From contig CAVZOP010000003.1 of the NCBI GenBank assembly GCA_963776935.1, forward strand, positions 186,001 through 250,000: a stretch of DNA of 64,000 nt, in the 5' to 3' direction. The DNA comes from JALOLG01 sp963776935. GTDB taxonomy: Bacteria; Actinomycetota; Acidimicrobiia; Acidimicrobiales; Ilumatobacteraceae. A program made the position numbers and the translations under genes. Positions 1-8,081 of this stretch are shown here, piece after piece. Positions within the stretch are counted from its first letter, which is position 1, and every line of letters starts with the position of its first letter. The notes under the pieces were generated by a model. It was not told the DNA's origin. It did not search any database and saw nothing but the letters and a program-made list of their open reading frames with translations.

Positions 1-423
1 GACGAGGCCGGACGCGCCGGTCGCGACATTCGGACCCATGGCGGCCGCTTGATCCGACTCGGCGCGCACACGCCCGAAGACGACGTCGACGACCCCAACG
101 AGGCCGCGATACGTGACGCACGTGCCCGGACTGCGGCTCGGGGTCGCTACGCCCGCAACGCAGTCATCCAGGGCGCAGCCGCCGAGCTGTTCAAACTCTG
201 GGCCGTCACCGTGCGCGCCAGAAGTGCCGAACTGGATGCCCGCATCGTCCTGTGCCTCCACGACGAACTGCTCGTGCACACGCCAGCATCGTCCGGCGCC
301 GCGGTCGCCAATCTCCTCGAGCAATGCCTCCACGAGGCCGCCCATCGTTGGTCGCCCGACAGCGGTGTCCACTTCGTCGCCGACATCGCAGTTCTCCAGC
401 GATGGTCAGACGCCACTCACTGA
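1..423 (+). CDS. Family-A DNA polymerase, C-terminal end (partial)
   Basis: The frame is open from base 1, so only the last 140 residues are seen and the start lies upstream. The segment ARNAVIQGAAAELFKLW matches the O-helix-distal part of the family-A palm, and CLHDELLVHTP is motif C, whose His-Asp-Glu holds a catalytic metal-binding acidic residue. The short C-terminus after motif C is normal. The divergent spacing and the compact palm resemble the 'bifunctional 3'-5' exonuclease/DNA polymerase' proteins of actinobacteria rather than the main Pol I, but the exonuclease half is outside the window, so that sub-assignment is inference. The gene ends at a TGA, followed by repeat-rich DNA. Confidence 0.85.
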   Translation, partial: DEAGRAGRDIRTHGGRLIRLGAHTPEDDVDDPNEAAIRDARARTAARGRYARNAVIQGAAAELFKLWAVTVRARSAELDARIVLCLHDELLVHTPASSGAAVANLLEQCLHEAAHRWSPDSGVHFVADIAVLQRWSDATH

Positions 424-809
424 CGAAGTCGCGCCGCCCTGTCTCGGTCGACCCGTACCGAGAACGCCGTGCACCCACGAGGCGCTCGGGGATTCGGCGG
501 TCCCGGATGGTTCAACGACCGCGTGGTCGCCGCGGTTATCGGACGCGCGGTAGGGCCGCTACCGAGTGGTCGGTCGACGTCCCGTCGACGGCATACGGCG
601 TCTCGTTATCGGGTGCCCCAAGCGAATCCTCTCTTTGTCAAGAGGCGGTTCGGCTGGGTGGCTGGGCGCGGCGTGGTCGACCGGTGGTGTCCACCGGCGT
701 AGCGTTGTGTTGGGTCCGGGAGTGACTTCGCCGAAGAACTGGCTGTAGGGATGTGAGGTCAGTCGCGCCGGCTGTTTGAGCCGCTCCCGCTTGTCCTCCC
801 GGGCCTCGT
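424..809. other. Intergenic, no gene seen
   Basis: No coding frame with recognisable protein content. It contains two copies of the short GTTATCGG motif (around 535 and 606), the first as GGTTATCGGACGCGCGG, which recurs in many other gaps of this window. The last ~60 bases probably belong to the right flank or end of the neighbouring IS110 element. Confidence 0.5.
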
Positions 810-1841
810 TCAGCCGTTCTCGCGGCGGGCGTCGATGACGAGTTGGCGGTAGACGGCGTTGCTGATCTGGCGCTTGAGGGCGCGGATCGCTTCCTTCTTG
901 GTCTTGCCCTCGGTGACTTTGCGGTCGACGTAGGCGCGGCCTTCTGAGTGCGGCTGGCGAAGCTGACAGATCGCCGCCATGTGGATCGCGTGGTTCAGGT
1001 GGCGGTTGCCGCGCTTGGACAACCGATGCACCGTGCGCCCGCCGGACGAGAACTCGATCGGAGCGGTGCCGTTGTATGCCGCGTAATGGTCGCGGTTGCG
1101 GAAGCGGGCGATGTCACCGGTGTAGCCGATCAGCATCGCGGCGATGATCGGTCCGACTCCGAATAGATCGGTCACGCTCGAACCCGACGCCATCACAGCG
1201 ACACCGATCCGCTTGTGCGATGCCTTGAGCTGATCATCGAGGCGACGGATGTCGTCTAGCAACTCGACCGCCAGCTCGTAGCGCAGCTGCTCGACGGGTG
1301 TGGTCGGCGACAGGCGTGCCAAGAACGCATCGACATCGGAGGCGTTGATTTCCTTGGCGATCCCGCCCGGTGCGAGCTCGACCAGCAGCGAATGCATCCG
1401 CGACACCACCCGGCAACGCTGGTCGCCAATGTCGGTGTTGCGCTTCGCCAACAACCGCAGCAGCTCGGCATGCCCAGCCCGACGGACTTCGCGCAGCGCA
1501 GTGTTCCGCAACGCCGTCGTGGCCACCGACAACGCATCGTTCGGGTCGGTCTTGTTCGAGCGGCCTGCACCGAGCACACGTGTTCGCGCCGCGAGCGTTG
1601 CCGGCACATCAACCACTCGTTCGCCGACCGCAACAAGCTGCTGCGACAACAAGAATCCCATCCCGTCAGCACCCTCGATCGCCCACGTGCGGCTCTCGAA
1701 CGGCGCTGCCCACGCCAACAAACGTTGCGTCTGGGTTCTCGTCGCTCGCACCGAGATCCGTGAGATCTCTGACTCACGGTCATCAACGGCGACAGCTTGA
1801 TGCGACGCCTTGTGCGGGTCGACACCGATGATCACATGCAT
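810..1841 (-). CDS. IS110-family transposase (DEDD recombinase)
   Basis: A 343-residue transposase. The N-terminal RuvC-like DEDD domain shows GVDPHK (first Asp), AIEGADG (Glu) and KTDPNDA (last Asp pair); the C-terminal Tnp_20 domain has FGVGPIIAAMLIGYTGD and the serine-bearing APIEFSSGGRTVHRLSKRG stretch typical of IS110. The start at 1841 is chosen because ATG is preceded by AAGGAG seven bases away; an in-frame upstream extension lacks homology. The frame is intact, so the element may be active. IS110 recombinases use a bridge RNA encoded in the element's non-coding end (known for IS621); the non-coding DNA just upstream (1842 onwards) is the place to look. Element ends could not be set because IS110 lacks terminal inverted repeats. 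Confidence 0.93.
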   Translation of the reverse strand: MHVIIGVDPHKASHQAVAVDDRESEISRISVRATRTQTQRLLAWAAPFESRTWAIEGADGMGFLLSQQLVAVGERVVDVPATLAARTRVLGAGRSNKTDPNDALSVATTALRNTALREVRRAGHAELLRLLAKRNTDIGDQRCRVVSRMHSLLVELAPGGIAKEINASDVDAFLARLSPTTPVEQLRYELAVELLDDIRRLDDQLKASHKRIGVAVMASGSSVTDLFGVGPIIAAMLIGYTGDIARFRNRDHYAAYNGTAPIEFSSGGRTVHRLSKRGNRHLNHAIHMAAICQLRQPHSEGRAYVDRKVTEGKTKKEAIRALKRQISNAVYRQLVIDARRENG

Positions 1842-2284
1842 AGCCACTCCTTGGTCCTGGGTCGTGTGGGGACCGCGGTGGGCACTCCTACTTGCAGATT
1901 CTTCGTGCTCGTTCCTCTCTCGAGCCACACCACGGCGAGATCGCCGCCGGACACACTTCGTTCGAAAGCCAGACCAACGGCCGGCAGGCACTTCGTGAGC
2001 AACCCGACAGCGACCTCACGACGCTACGAAACCGTCGCGTCAGCAACGAGTCTCAAGCAGGCACTTCTGGGACGTTGCACTCTGTCGGTACATCGTTGGG
2101 AGCGCGGCGGACAACGCTCTGAGCACAGCCTTTGGCCGCGATACATTGTTGACCGCCGGTTGGGCGCTGACCGAGTCTGAGTTTCTCACTTCGCCGATTG
2201 GCTGGCCTGTCATTCCGGCGTGTCGACACCGCCGGAACGGGGCTAGCTCTGGGCTAGCTCAGATGGACGAACAACACCCTCGCG
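1842..2284. other. Non-coding flank of IS110 element; possible bridge-RNA region
   Basis: About 440 bases without a convincing gene, lying 5' of the intact IS110 transposase. In IS110-group elements this left non-coding end encodes the bridge RNA. I infer a possible bridge RNA only from position; no fold was computed and the element boundary is unknown. The part nearest 2200-2284 probably belongs to the host DNA downstream of the esterase gene. Confidence 0.3.
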
Positions 2285-3337
2285 TCAGCGTCGGGCGCGG
2301 CTCAGGTTGACGTGGAGGAACTGATCGATGTCGTCCCAGCTCGGTCCGGTACCCTCGACAACAGTCTCATGACCGCCGCGGTTGGTCGACCATGTGGTCG
2401 CGGCTTCGGCGTCGATGATGTCGTCGACGGAGTGGCCGGCGCTGGGGACGATCGTAAACCGTGCCTCGTTGCCCTCCGCGGTCGTGGTGTCGTACACGAG
2501 CTGGCTCTGGTTGAACGGGAGCAGCGGATCGGCGAGGCCGTGCAGGACCCAGATCGGGATTTCCGAACCGTCGATGTAGCTGCTCGGATCGGCCTCCTCG
2601 GTCTCCGCCGGGCAGTCCTGGATGCTGAGCAACGCCCCCGGGAACACCTCACCCGGGCACTCGATCAGGAACCCCTCCGGCGAGGTCGGGCTGTCGTGGG
2701 GATAAGCGAACCCCATCGGCAGGTTGTTGTCAGCCGCGAACTGGTCCATTGACAAGAAGTCGGTCGGCGGGAAGAACGGCACGGCAACCTGGACGGCACT
2801 CGATGTGCCGTCGACACCCGTTTCGCCCTGCAGTTCCATGATGTCACTGGTGGTCGCTGCGAACGCCGCAGCCCACCCACCGGACGAGTTACCCATGAAC
2901 GTGAACCGATCCGGGTCGATACCGTATTGGACGGCGTTCTCCCGAAGCCAGCGGACCGCGGCGCGCACATCGTACCCCTGAGCCGGGAAACGTGCGTCGA
3001 AGCTCGACCGGATGCTGATCGTCGCCACCGCATAGCCCCGGGCCGTGAACTCCTCGGCAATCGCGACCGCACCACCGGAGTCCTTCGCGGTATTGCTGAA
3101 CCAGGCAGAGCCCGAATGCCAGATGACCAGCGGCAACGGCGCCTCGCCCGGCACGTCCGGTACGTACAAGTCGAGCAGATTACCCGGGACCGCCGGTCCA
3201 TACGCGAGATCTTCGATCTCGGTCACCTCGTACGACTCCTCGTTAGACCGAGCGTCGACCGGCGCGGCAGCAGCGACAACAACGCCGGTGACCGCCAAGC
3301 ACGCCAATACATTCCACCGAGTACGTCGCTCCCTCAT
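2285..3337 (-). CDS. Secreted alpha/beta-hydrolase (esterase/lipase)
   Basis: A 350-residue protein with a signal peptide (RRTRWN then a hydrophobic run ending at APVDARS), so exported. The alpha/beta-hydrolase core has the oxyanion motif HSGSAWF (usually HGGGW), the nucleophile elbow GNSSGG, an acid in GLADPLLP and the catalytic His in GHSVDD. The order and the GIDPDRFTFMGNSSGGWAAA stretch resemble the BD-FAE/COG0657 esterases that remove acetyl or feruloyl groups; the real substrate cannot be told. The ATG at 3337 has AGGGGA upstream. The frame is intact and the gene stands alone on the minus strand. Confidence 0.85.
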   Translation of the reverse strand: MRERRTRWNVLACLAVTGVVVAAAAPVDARSNEESYEVTEIEDLAYGPAVPGNLLDLYVPDVPGEAPLPLVIWHSGSAWFSNTAKDSGGAVAIAEEFTARGYAVATISIRSSFDARFPAQGYDVRAAVRWLRENAVQYGIDPDRFTFMGNSSGGWAAAFAATTSDIMELQGETGVDGTSSAVQVAVPFFPPTDFLSMDQFAADNNLPMGFAYPHDSPTSPEGFLIECPGEVFPGALLSIQDCPAETEEADPSSYIDGSEIPIWVLHGLADPLLPFNQSQLVYDTTTAEGNEARFTIVPSAGHSVDDIIDAEAATTWSTNRGGHETVVEGTGPSWDDIDQFLHVNLSRARR

Positions 3338-3536
3338 GAGGTCCCCTCAGGTAGCTGTTACCGACGCCCTTACCCAACAGCGGCTCTTCCCAAACCTCAC
3401 AGGCGAGACAACAACGCGTGAAACGCCGAGTCGCGGTGCGGCTTCTGACCGCAGCACCTGAATACTGCTGCACACGTGCGGCCTGGCCCAGAGCAGCGGG
3501 CCGGTGCTACGACCACCGCCACGCGATGATGATTCG

Positions 3537-3728
3537 ATGTCCGACCTCGCGCTTCCACAGATCGGTGCGCCGGCGACCCGAGCCCTGGCCTCGATCGGCA
3601 TCACTCGACTCGAACAGCTCGTCGATCGGAGCAAGGCTGAGCCCCTGGCCCTCCACGGATTCGGTCCCCGGGCCCTCGGCATCCTCGAGGAAGCACTCGC
3701 GGCTGGCGGCCAGTCGATGCGTCCGTGA
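3537..3728 (+). CDS. Small helix-hairpin-helix DNA-binding protein
   Basis: A 63-residue protein made of a single helix-hairpin-helix unit similar to the C-terminal domain of RNA polymerase alpha: LPQIGAPATRALASIGI, TRLEQLVDRS, then LHGFGPRALGILEEAL. The GxGxxA-like turn (GFGPRA) is the DNA-contact hairpin. Stand-alone versions of this size are common in actinobacteria and of unknown role. The ATG at 3537 gives the family's usual length; an upstream in-frame extension is not similar to anything. Confidence 0.75.
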   Translation: MSDLALPQIGAPATRALASIGITRLEQLVDRSKAEPLALHGFGPRALGILEEALAAGGQSMRP

Positions 3729-4072
3729 ACGCCTGCTTCTGTCGCGCATCGGCGCTGATGCTGCGACGCCTCCGCGGACGCGTCGGGACCCGCGGGCCAC
3801 TACCACCGTGACACCCCCGAACTCGGTTGGGTCGTACACGATCACGACGGCGACCGGCGCAGCACCCCGACCTCAGAGGACCCGGATCAGGTCGTCGACG
3901 ACGAGTCCGCGGTCGCGTGCGTCGCTGACGGATGACGCAGGCGTCGTCCGGCCCATCGAGACCGCCCCCGAACGCCGGCTCGAGCTCGGGCGTCGCGAGC
4001 GAGTAGCAGGCGCCCACCGCCGAGTGAGAACCATCGGCGTTGCTCGAGCTCAACGAGCACAACGATGATGCG
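3729..4072. other. Intergenic, no gene seen
   Basis: About 340 bases between the HhH gene and the MarR gene. No frame carries recognisable protein. There are short self-complementary stretches around 3765-3800 but no conserved repeat core that I could assign. Confidence 0.4.
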
Positions 4073-4492
4073 TCAACCGAGCTTGCCGAGCAGGCGGACC
4101 AGCGTGGCGCGCTCGCGATCACTGAGTGGCTCAAGGACGATGTTCTGCACGTCGGCCAGCACAGCGTCGAGCTGTTGCAGCGTCTTGAGGCCGCGCGCGG
4201 TGATCGCGATCACGTTCCGACGCCTGTCGTCGGCGTCCGGCGTTCGACTCACTAGACCACTGGCGACGAGATCGTTGACGGCGGCCACGATGTCACTGCG
4301 ATCAATCCCGGTTCGTCGGCCAAGGTCAGCCTGGCTGGTGTGTCCGAACTCGTCGAGCGCCGCGAGCAGCCGGTAGTGGTACCCGCGGAGGCCCTCACGA
4401 CCAAAGGCGTCGTGCAGGATCTGCTGGGCGCGAGCGTTCGCACGGCTGAGCAGCCAAGTCGGCTGTCCGCTGACACGTCCCAGTGCGGTCAT
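4073..4492 (-). CDS. MarR-family transcriptional regulator
   Basis: A 139-residue winged-helix regulator. The recognition region HTSQADLGRRTGIDRSDIVAA is followed by the wing RTPDADDRRRNVIAIT, and the family's dimerisation helices flank it (ending LSDRERATLVRLLGKLG). The start at 4492 is chosen to give the normal family length; the frame stays open upstream but that part lacks similarity and runs over the divergent gene. It is divergent from another regulator-like gene at 4571, with two operator-like palindromes between them, which suggests mutual or autoregulation. The ligand is unknown. Confidence 0.9.
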   Translation of the reverse strand: MTALGRVSGQPTWLLSRANARAQQILHDAFGREGLRGYHYRLLAALDEFGHTSQADLGRRTGIDRSDIVAAVNDLVASGLVSRTPDADDRRRNVIAITARGLKTLQQLDAVLADVQNIVLEPLSDRERATLVRLLGKLG

Positions 4493-4510
4493 CCCGTTGA
4501 GGCTAGGGCA

Positions 4511-4555
4511 TTGTTGGTACGCCCAACGACCGGTATCGTTGGTCGAACCAACGAT
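4511..4555. promoter_or_regulatory. Operator palindromes between divergent MarR genes
   Basis: A perfect palindrome lies at 4535-4555: arm ATCGTTGGT, spacer CGA, arm ACCAACGAT. A weaker copy sits at 4514-4527, GTTGG and CCAAC around TACG. Both fit MarR dimers, whose operators are typically inverted repeats of this size. They lie in the 78-base gap between the starts of the two divergent genes, so binding would cover both promoters. Confidence 0.75.
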
Positions 4556-4570
4556 CTGCTGGAGGTGCAG

Positions 4571-5005
4571 ATGACAACGCCGTTCGGACCGCAACTCATC
4601 GGTGAGACCGAGAAGACGCTCAATGCGATCCTTCGCCGCGTGCTCCAAGGCACCGGGCTGAGCGAACCCCAATGGGTCACGTTGCGGCTCGCGGGCCAGC
4701 TGGACGAGTTCGATCGCCAAGCATTCGTGATCGCGCTCACCGACCGGGCGCACTTCACCGATTCTGCACAGCTCGTCGATCAGCTCACCGAGCGCGGGCT
4801 GCTCGAGGGCGGCCAGTTGACCGCCAAGGGTCGGGACCTCATCGAAACCGTGCAGACCGTGATCGCCGAGACGACAGCCCCAATCTGGCACGACCTCACC
4901 ACCGACGATGTAGTCGCCACCGAGCGACTCCTCAACGAGATCCTCCGTCGCAGCCGTCACGCACTCGCCAACCCCAGTGGAACGATCGATATCCGATTCA
5001 CCTGA
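4571..5005 (+). CDS. MarR-like winged-helix protein
   Basis: A 144-residue protein with GGAGG five bases before the ATG. The central part (LSEPQWVTLRLAGQL, then QLVDQLTERGLLEGGQLT) has the outline of a winged-helix domain: recognition helix, the Leu-x-x-Arg-Gly-Leu turn, and a short wing. The C-terminal half is helical (dimerisation). It resembles MarR-fold proteins that pair with a classical MarR, and it is divergent from one (4073-4492) across shared operators. It is more diverged than its neighbour, so 'regulator' is likely and 'MarR family' is moderate. Confidence 0.65.
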   Translation: MTTPFGPQLIGETEKTLNAILRRVLQGTGLSEPQWVTLRLAGQLDEFDRQAFVIALTDRAHFTDSAQLVDQLTERGLLEGGQLTAKGRDLIETVQTVIAETTAPIWHDLTTDDVVATERLLNEILRRSRHALANPSGTIDIRFT

Positions 5006-5049
5006 GGCGCCGATGTCTCTCGCCGCGCTGAGAGTCACCAAACGCCGGA

Positions 5050-5073
5050 ACGGAGCCGCTCCCACGGCTCCGT
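5050..5073. terminator. Hairpin downstream of MarR-like gene
   Basis: Perfect 9-bp stem ACGGAGCCG / CGGCTCCGT around a 6-base loop, 45 bases past the stop codon at 5005. No T-run follows, as is common in high-GC actinobacteria. The AACGCCGG repeat core sits immediately before it at 5041. Confidence 0.5.
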
Positions 5074-5165
5074 CGTGAGCGTGGTAGCAAAATCAACGAG
5101 GAAGCTCTCCCCCCGAATCGCGTTCACCGCTTTGGCCGACCGAGCCGACGCGCAACAATGCGCGC

Positions 5166-5585
5166 ATGGCTTTCGCCGACGACGAGCTCGACTACCTCCG
5201 ATCCCAGCCGCTGGCCCGCCTGGCCACCGTTGCCCCGGACGGCCAGCCCGATGTCACCCCGGTCGCCCTCGAGGTCGAGGGCACGACTCTGTGGGTGTGC
5301 GGGGCGGGTGAGGCGGTCCTGCGCACGCGCAAGATCCGCAACATCACTGCCGGCCACCGCCAGGTCGCCCTCGTGGTCGACGATCTGCCGTCCTTGGAGC
5401 CGTTCATCGCCCGGGGCATCCGCATTTACGGGACGGCCGAGGACCCTATCGACCGAGTCGGCATGGTCGGCCCCGGCCACTACGTTCGGGTCACGCCGAC
5501 GATCTCGTGGAGCTGGAATCTTGAAGGTGCTCCCGCCGGCGACACCTGGTATGAGGCGCGCCGTACCGTCCACCAGCGCGCCTGA
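5166..5585 (+). CDS. PPOX-class flavin/F420-dependent oxidoreductase
   Basis: A 139-residue split-barrel protein of the pyridoxamine-phosphate-oxidase-like superfamily. ARLATVAPDGQPDVTPVAL is the first strand pair with the TVxxDGxPxVxPV signature, and TRKIRNI plus QVALVVDD line the cofactor site. The C-terminal YVRVTPTISWSWNLEG matches the F420-dependent branch, where the closing Trp-Ser-Trp region is typical. It would bind FMN or F420 and reduce an unknown small substrate in the cytosol. The length is normal and the frame intact. Confidence 0.82.
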   Translation: MAFADDELDYLRSQPLARLATVAPDGQPDVTPVALEVEGTTLWVCGAGEAVLRTRKIRNITAGHRQVALVVDDLPSLEPFIARGIRIYGTAEDPIDRVGMVGPGHYVRVTPTISWSWNLEGAPAGDTWYEARRTVHQRA

Positions 5586-5718
5586 GGGGCACCAGCGCCG
5601 CGACCGCCAGGAGGACATGCGCGTTCTGCCGGCGATGAGCGCGGCGGTCGGCGTGCCTCGAGCTGGCGACCCCAGGCTCCGTACACCGGCAGACCGCCCC
5701 ACAACGCCGGCTCCGCAA

Positions 5719-5765
5719 CGCTGATCTGTGCGAGCGCGATCGGACGGTCAGCTAGCGCATCACGA
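5719..5765. repeat. Dispersed repeat C, copy 1
   Basis: Begins CGCTGATCTGTGCG and ends CAGCTAGCGCATCACGAC. Close copies occur at 41443-41503, 56600-56660 and (truncated) 36453-36490; a tail-only piece is at 9961-9984. The shared core is ACGGTCxGxTAxCGCATCxCG. It lies just 3' of the PPOX gene and near an IS110 element. Confidence 0.7.
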
Positions 5766-5959
5766 CGCTCCTATGTGTTGTCAAGGTGCTGTTGTTGCCG
5801 GTGGTCGGGCAGGCCAGTGATGGGCCACTCGGGTGAGGGCAGGCTCTTATGAGGCCACGGTCCGGCGGTGGTGTGCGGTGACGGGACGGCATGTCGTTCG
5901 AAGGACAACCCCTCGGGGTGTCAGGCAGTTATCGGGCCAGTCCCGTCACCGCGTTCTTG
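5766..5959. other. Non-coding flank 3' of IS110 transposase
   Basis: About 190 bases between repeat C and the stop of the second IS110 transposase. No gene is seen. It probably holds the right end of the element; in IS1111-type members of IS110 the guide RNA lies on this side. No boundary could be fixed. Confidence 0.3.
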
Positions 5960-7003
5960 TCAGCGCGGCAACGCCTTGAAGGTTTCTCGGGCGACGTAAC
6001 GCTTGAGACAGCGGATGATGTAGCGCTTGGACTTTCCCTCGGCCAGGCGTCGGTTCATGTAGGCGATGGTGCGTGGTTCGTGTTGGCCGAGGCGGGTGAT
6101 CACGATCCGCCAGATGGCGTTGTTGGCGTGGCGGTCGCCGCCGTAGTTGAGCCGGAACCGGTTGTCGATCAGGCCGCTCGTGGCGGGGATCGGGGCGATG
6201 CCACACAGGCTCGCCCAGGCGCCTTCGGAACTGATCCGTTCAGCGTTGTCGCCGGCGGTGACGAGGAGCACCGCCGCGGTGTCGGCCCCGACGCCGTAGA
6301 TGTTCAACAGTGCGGGGGCGGCGGCTTTGACGAGCGGTCCGATCTGTTCGTCGATCGCGGCGAGCTCGGCGTCGAGGGTGTGGACCCGGCGAGCCAGGAT
6401 CACCGCCGCGGTCTTGATGCCGTGCAAGGCGACATCACCGCCGGGGCGTGGTCGGAGCTTGGCGGCCTCGTTGACCAGCTGCGTCGCGCTCAGCCCGCCC
6501 AGCCGTGAGCGGAGTTCGTCGGGTGCAGTGAACATCAAATGGCGGAGCTGGACGATCGTGCGGATCCGTGTCGAGCGCGCCGATCGTTTCGCGACCAGCA
6601 ACGCCCGCAACGCTTCCGCGTGCGCGTCACCCGACTTCGCTCGAGCGGCGCAACGACCCGACAATGCACCCCTGGCGGCTTCAACCGCGTCGAGCTGGTC
6701 GCTCTTGCCATGCCGGCGGCGCTTCTGGCGGTCCGGTCGATCAACCTCGATCACCACTACCCCGCTCGCGAGGAACTGGCGCGCGATGCCCGCTCCGTAC
6801 GCGCCAGTGCCCTCGATGCCGACCCGATCGATCGCACCGAACCCGGACATCCACGACGACAAGCAGCGATGCCCGGCAGCGGTCGTCGGGAACGACTCGA
6901 CTCCGAGCAAGCCGCCGTTCATGTCGACCACAGCAGCGACGTTCACATCACGATGCGTGTCGACCCCACCCACCACCGGGCGCGCCGAATCTACGATGGC
7001 CAC
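5960..7003 (-). CDS. IS110-family transposase (second, unrelated copy)
   Basis: A 347-residue transposase, distinct in sequence from the one at 810-1841. It has the DEDD residues in GGVDTHRDVN, GIEGTGAYG and KSDQLDAVEAA, and the C-terminal Tnp_20 region YGVGADTAAVLLVTAGDN followed by the RFRLNYGGDRHANNAIWRIV stretch. GTG at 7003 is preferred because AGGAAAGG lies seven bases upstream; a GTG two codons earlier is too close to that site. The frame is intact, so the element may be functional. Up to 190 bases of non-coding DNA on each side belong to the element or its flanks. Confidence 0.93.
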   Translation of the reverse strand: MAIVDSARPVVGGVDTHRDVNVAAVVDMNGGLLGVESFPTTAAGHRCLSSWMSGFGAIDRVGIEGTGAYGAGIARQFLASGVVVIEVDRPDRQKRRRHGKSDQLDAVEAARGALSGRCAARAKSGDAHAEALRALLVAKRSARSTRIRTIVQLRHLMFTAPDELRSRLGGLSATQLVNEAAKLRPRPGGDVALHGIKTAAVILARRVHTLDAELAAIDEQIGPLVKAAAPALLNIYGVGADTAAVLLVTAGDNAERISSEGAWASLCGIAPIPATSGLIDNRFRLNYGGDRHANNAIWRIVITRLGQHEPRTIAYMNRRLAEGKSKRYIIRCLKRYVARETFKALPR

Positions 7004-7200
7004 GGCCACCCCTTTCCTAAGTTGAGGGGCAGGCACGCACGTCCCGTGAAGGAGACCAGTGACCGAGCAGCTGTTGTCGCAGCAACTCGAGTCGCCCTCC
7101 GGAACGGGGCGTGTCGAACCCCGAAGTCAGATCAGCCTGACATCCCCCGCCAACGACGAACGGGATACCGGCGAACCAGCAAACCCATTCTCACTGGCAG

Positions 7201-7374
7201 TTATGCGCTGGGCACGACCGTCCAATTGAACTTCTCTCGGAAGTCAGCGAAGCACTGCTCACAGATCCAGTGGTAGTCGTCGTCGGCCGTCACGTATCCG
7301 CGATCGAACTCGTCATCGCCGCTCGCCTGACTCCAGATCTTCTCGGAACAGGTCTCCGGCGGCCCCCAGAACAT
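7201..7374 (-). CDS. Small cysteine-containing protein, coupled to GNAT
   Basis: A 57-residue protein, MFWGPPETC to WTVVPSA. It contains an early Cys (ETCSEKIW) and a C-x-x-C pair (WICEQCF), so a small zinc-binding or redox knuckle is possible. Its ATG overlaps the stop of the upstream acetyltransferase as TGATG, which implies translational coupling and makes it likely to be a real gene despite its size. I do not recognise the family. Acidic residues dominate the middle (GDDEFDRGYVTADDDYH). Confidence 0.6.
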   Translation of the reverse strand: MFWGPPETCSEKIWSQASGDDEFDRGYVTADDDYHWICEQCFADFREKFNWTVVPSA

Positions 7375-7967
7375 CAGAGCGACGTGCGCGCGACCGGCGC
7401 GTCGCCGCGTCGTTGATCCTCCGACGGGTTGGCCACATGCGGATCCGATTCGGTTACGAGAAGGCCGAACACCATCGAGTCGACGAATCTTCCGTCCACC
7501 CAAGCGGCCTCTCGCAGCACGCCCTCGGCACGAAACCCGACCCGCACAGCGACAGCGCGCATTGCCGCGTTGTCAGCGAGTGTGTCGAGTTGGAGCCGAT
7601 GCAATCCACGGGTTGTGAACCCGTATCGGCACAGAACGCGCACTACTTCGGTGCCGAATCCTCGACCGCGGAACGAGGGCCGCAATGAGATCCCCACGTT
7701 TGCCGCACGCGAATGCGTGTCAATACCCCAGAGCAATGCTTCGCCTACGAGTTCGTCAGTAGCGATTTCGGCGACTGAGAAACACGCTGTCTCGTTGTTC
7801 GGTTCGGTAACTGCATATGGTGAGGCCACTGACCCGGCAGACATCGGCTGCCACGGACGACGGTCTGCCCGCGACCTGGTCGCCACGTCGTCGTACAGTT
7901 CGCTATGGAGAACGGCGACATCGGACTCGGCGCGAGCCCGAAGCACAATCTGATCCCCACGTAGCAT
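7374..7967 (-). CDS. GNAT-family acetyltransferase (RimJ/RimL-like)
   Basis: A 197-residue GNAT. It opens LRGDQIVLRARAESDVAVLH, as in RimJ/RimL-type enzymes; motif A is LRPSFRGRGFGTEVVRVLCRYGF (R-G-x-G-x-G/A acetyl-CoA loop), and motif B has LDTLADNAAMRAVAVRVGFRAEG. The family acetylates protein N-termini or small amines; the substrate is unknown. The C-terminal ~25 residues are beyond the usual fold. A 57-residue protein overlaps its stop codon (TGATG), forming a two-gene operon. Confidence 0.87.
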   Translation of the reverse strand: MLRGDQIVLRARAESDVAVLHSELYDDVATRSRADRRPWQPMSAGSVASPYAVTEPNNETACFSVAEIATDELVGEALLWGIDTHSRAANVGISLRPSFRGRGFGTEVVRVLCRYGFTTRGLHRLQLDTLADNAAMRAVAVRVGFRAEGVLREAAWVDGRFVDSMVFGLLVTESDPHVANPSEDQRRGDAPVARTSL

Positions 7968-8081
7968 CGGGCGAGCCTAGCCGTGCAGTCCGGATGCGGC
8001 GTCGGCCGGCTGAGCGAACCTGCGGATCGGCAGATATGCGCACAACGCGTGCTAACAGCGTGTGTTGACAGGGACTGAGCC

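Noticed and set aside
5891..6508. Plus-strand frame across the second IS110 transposase
   Set aside because: It is the shadow of an intact transposase with all DEDD residues on the other strand.
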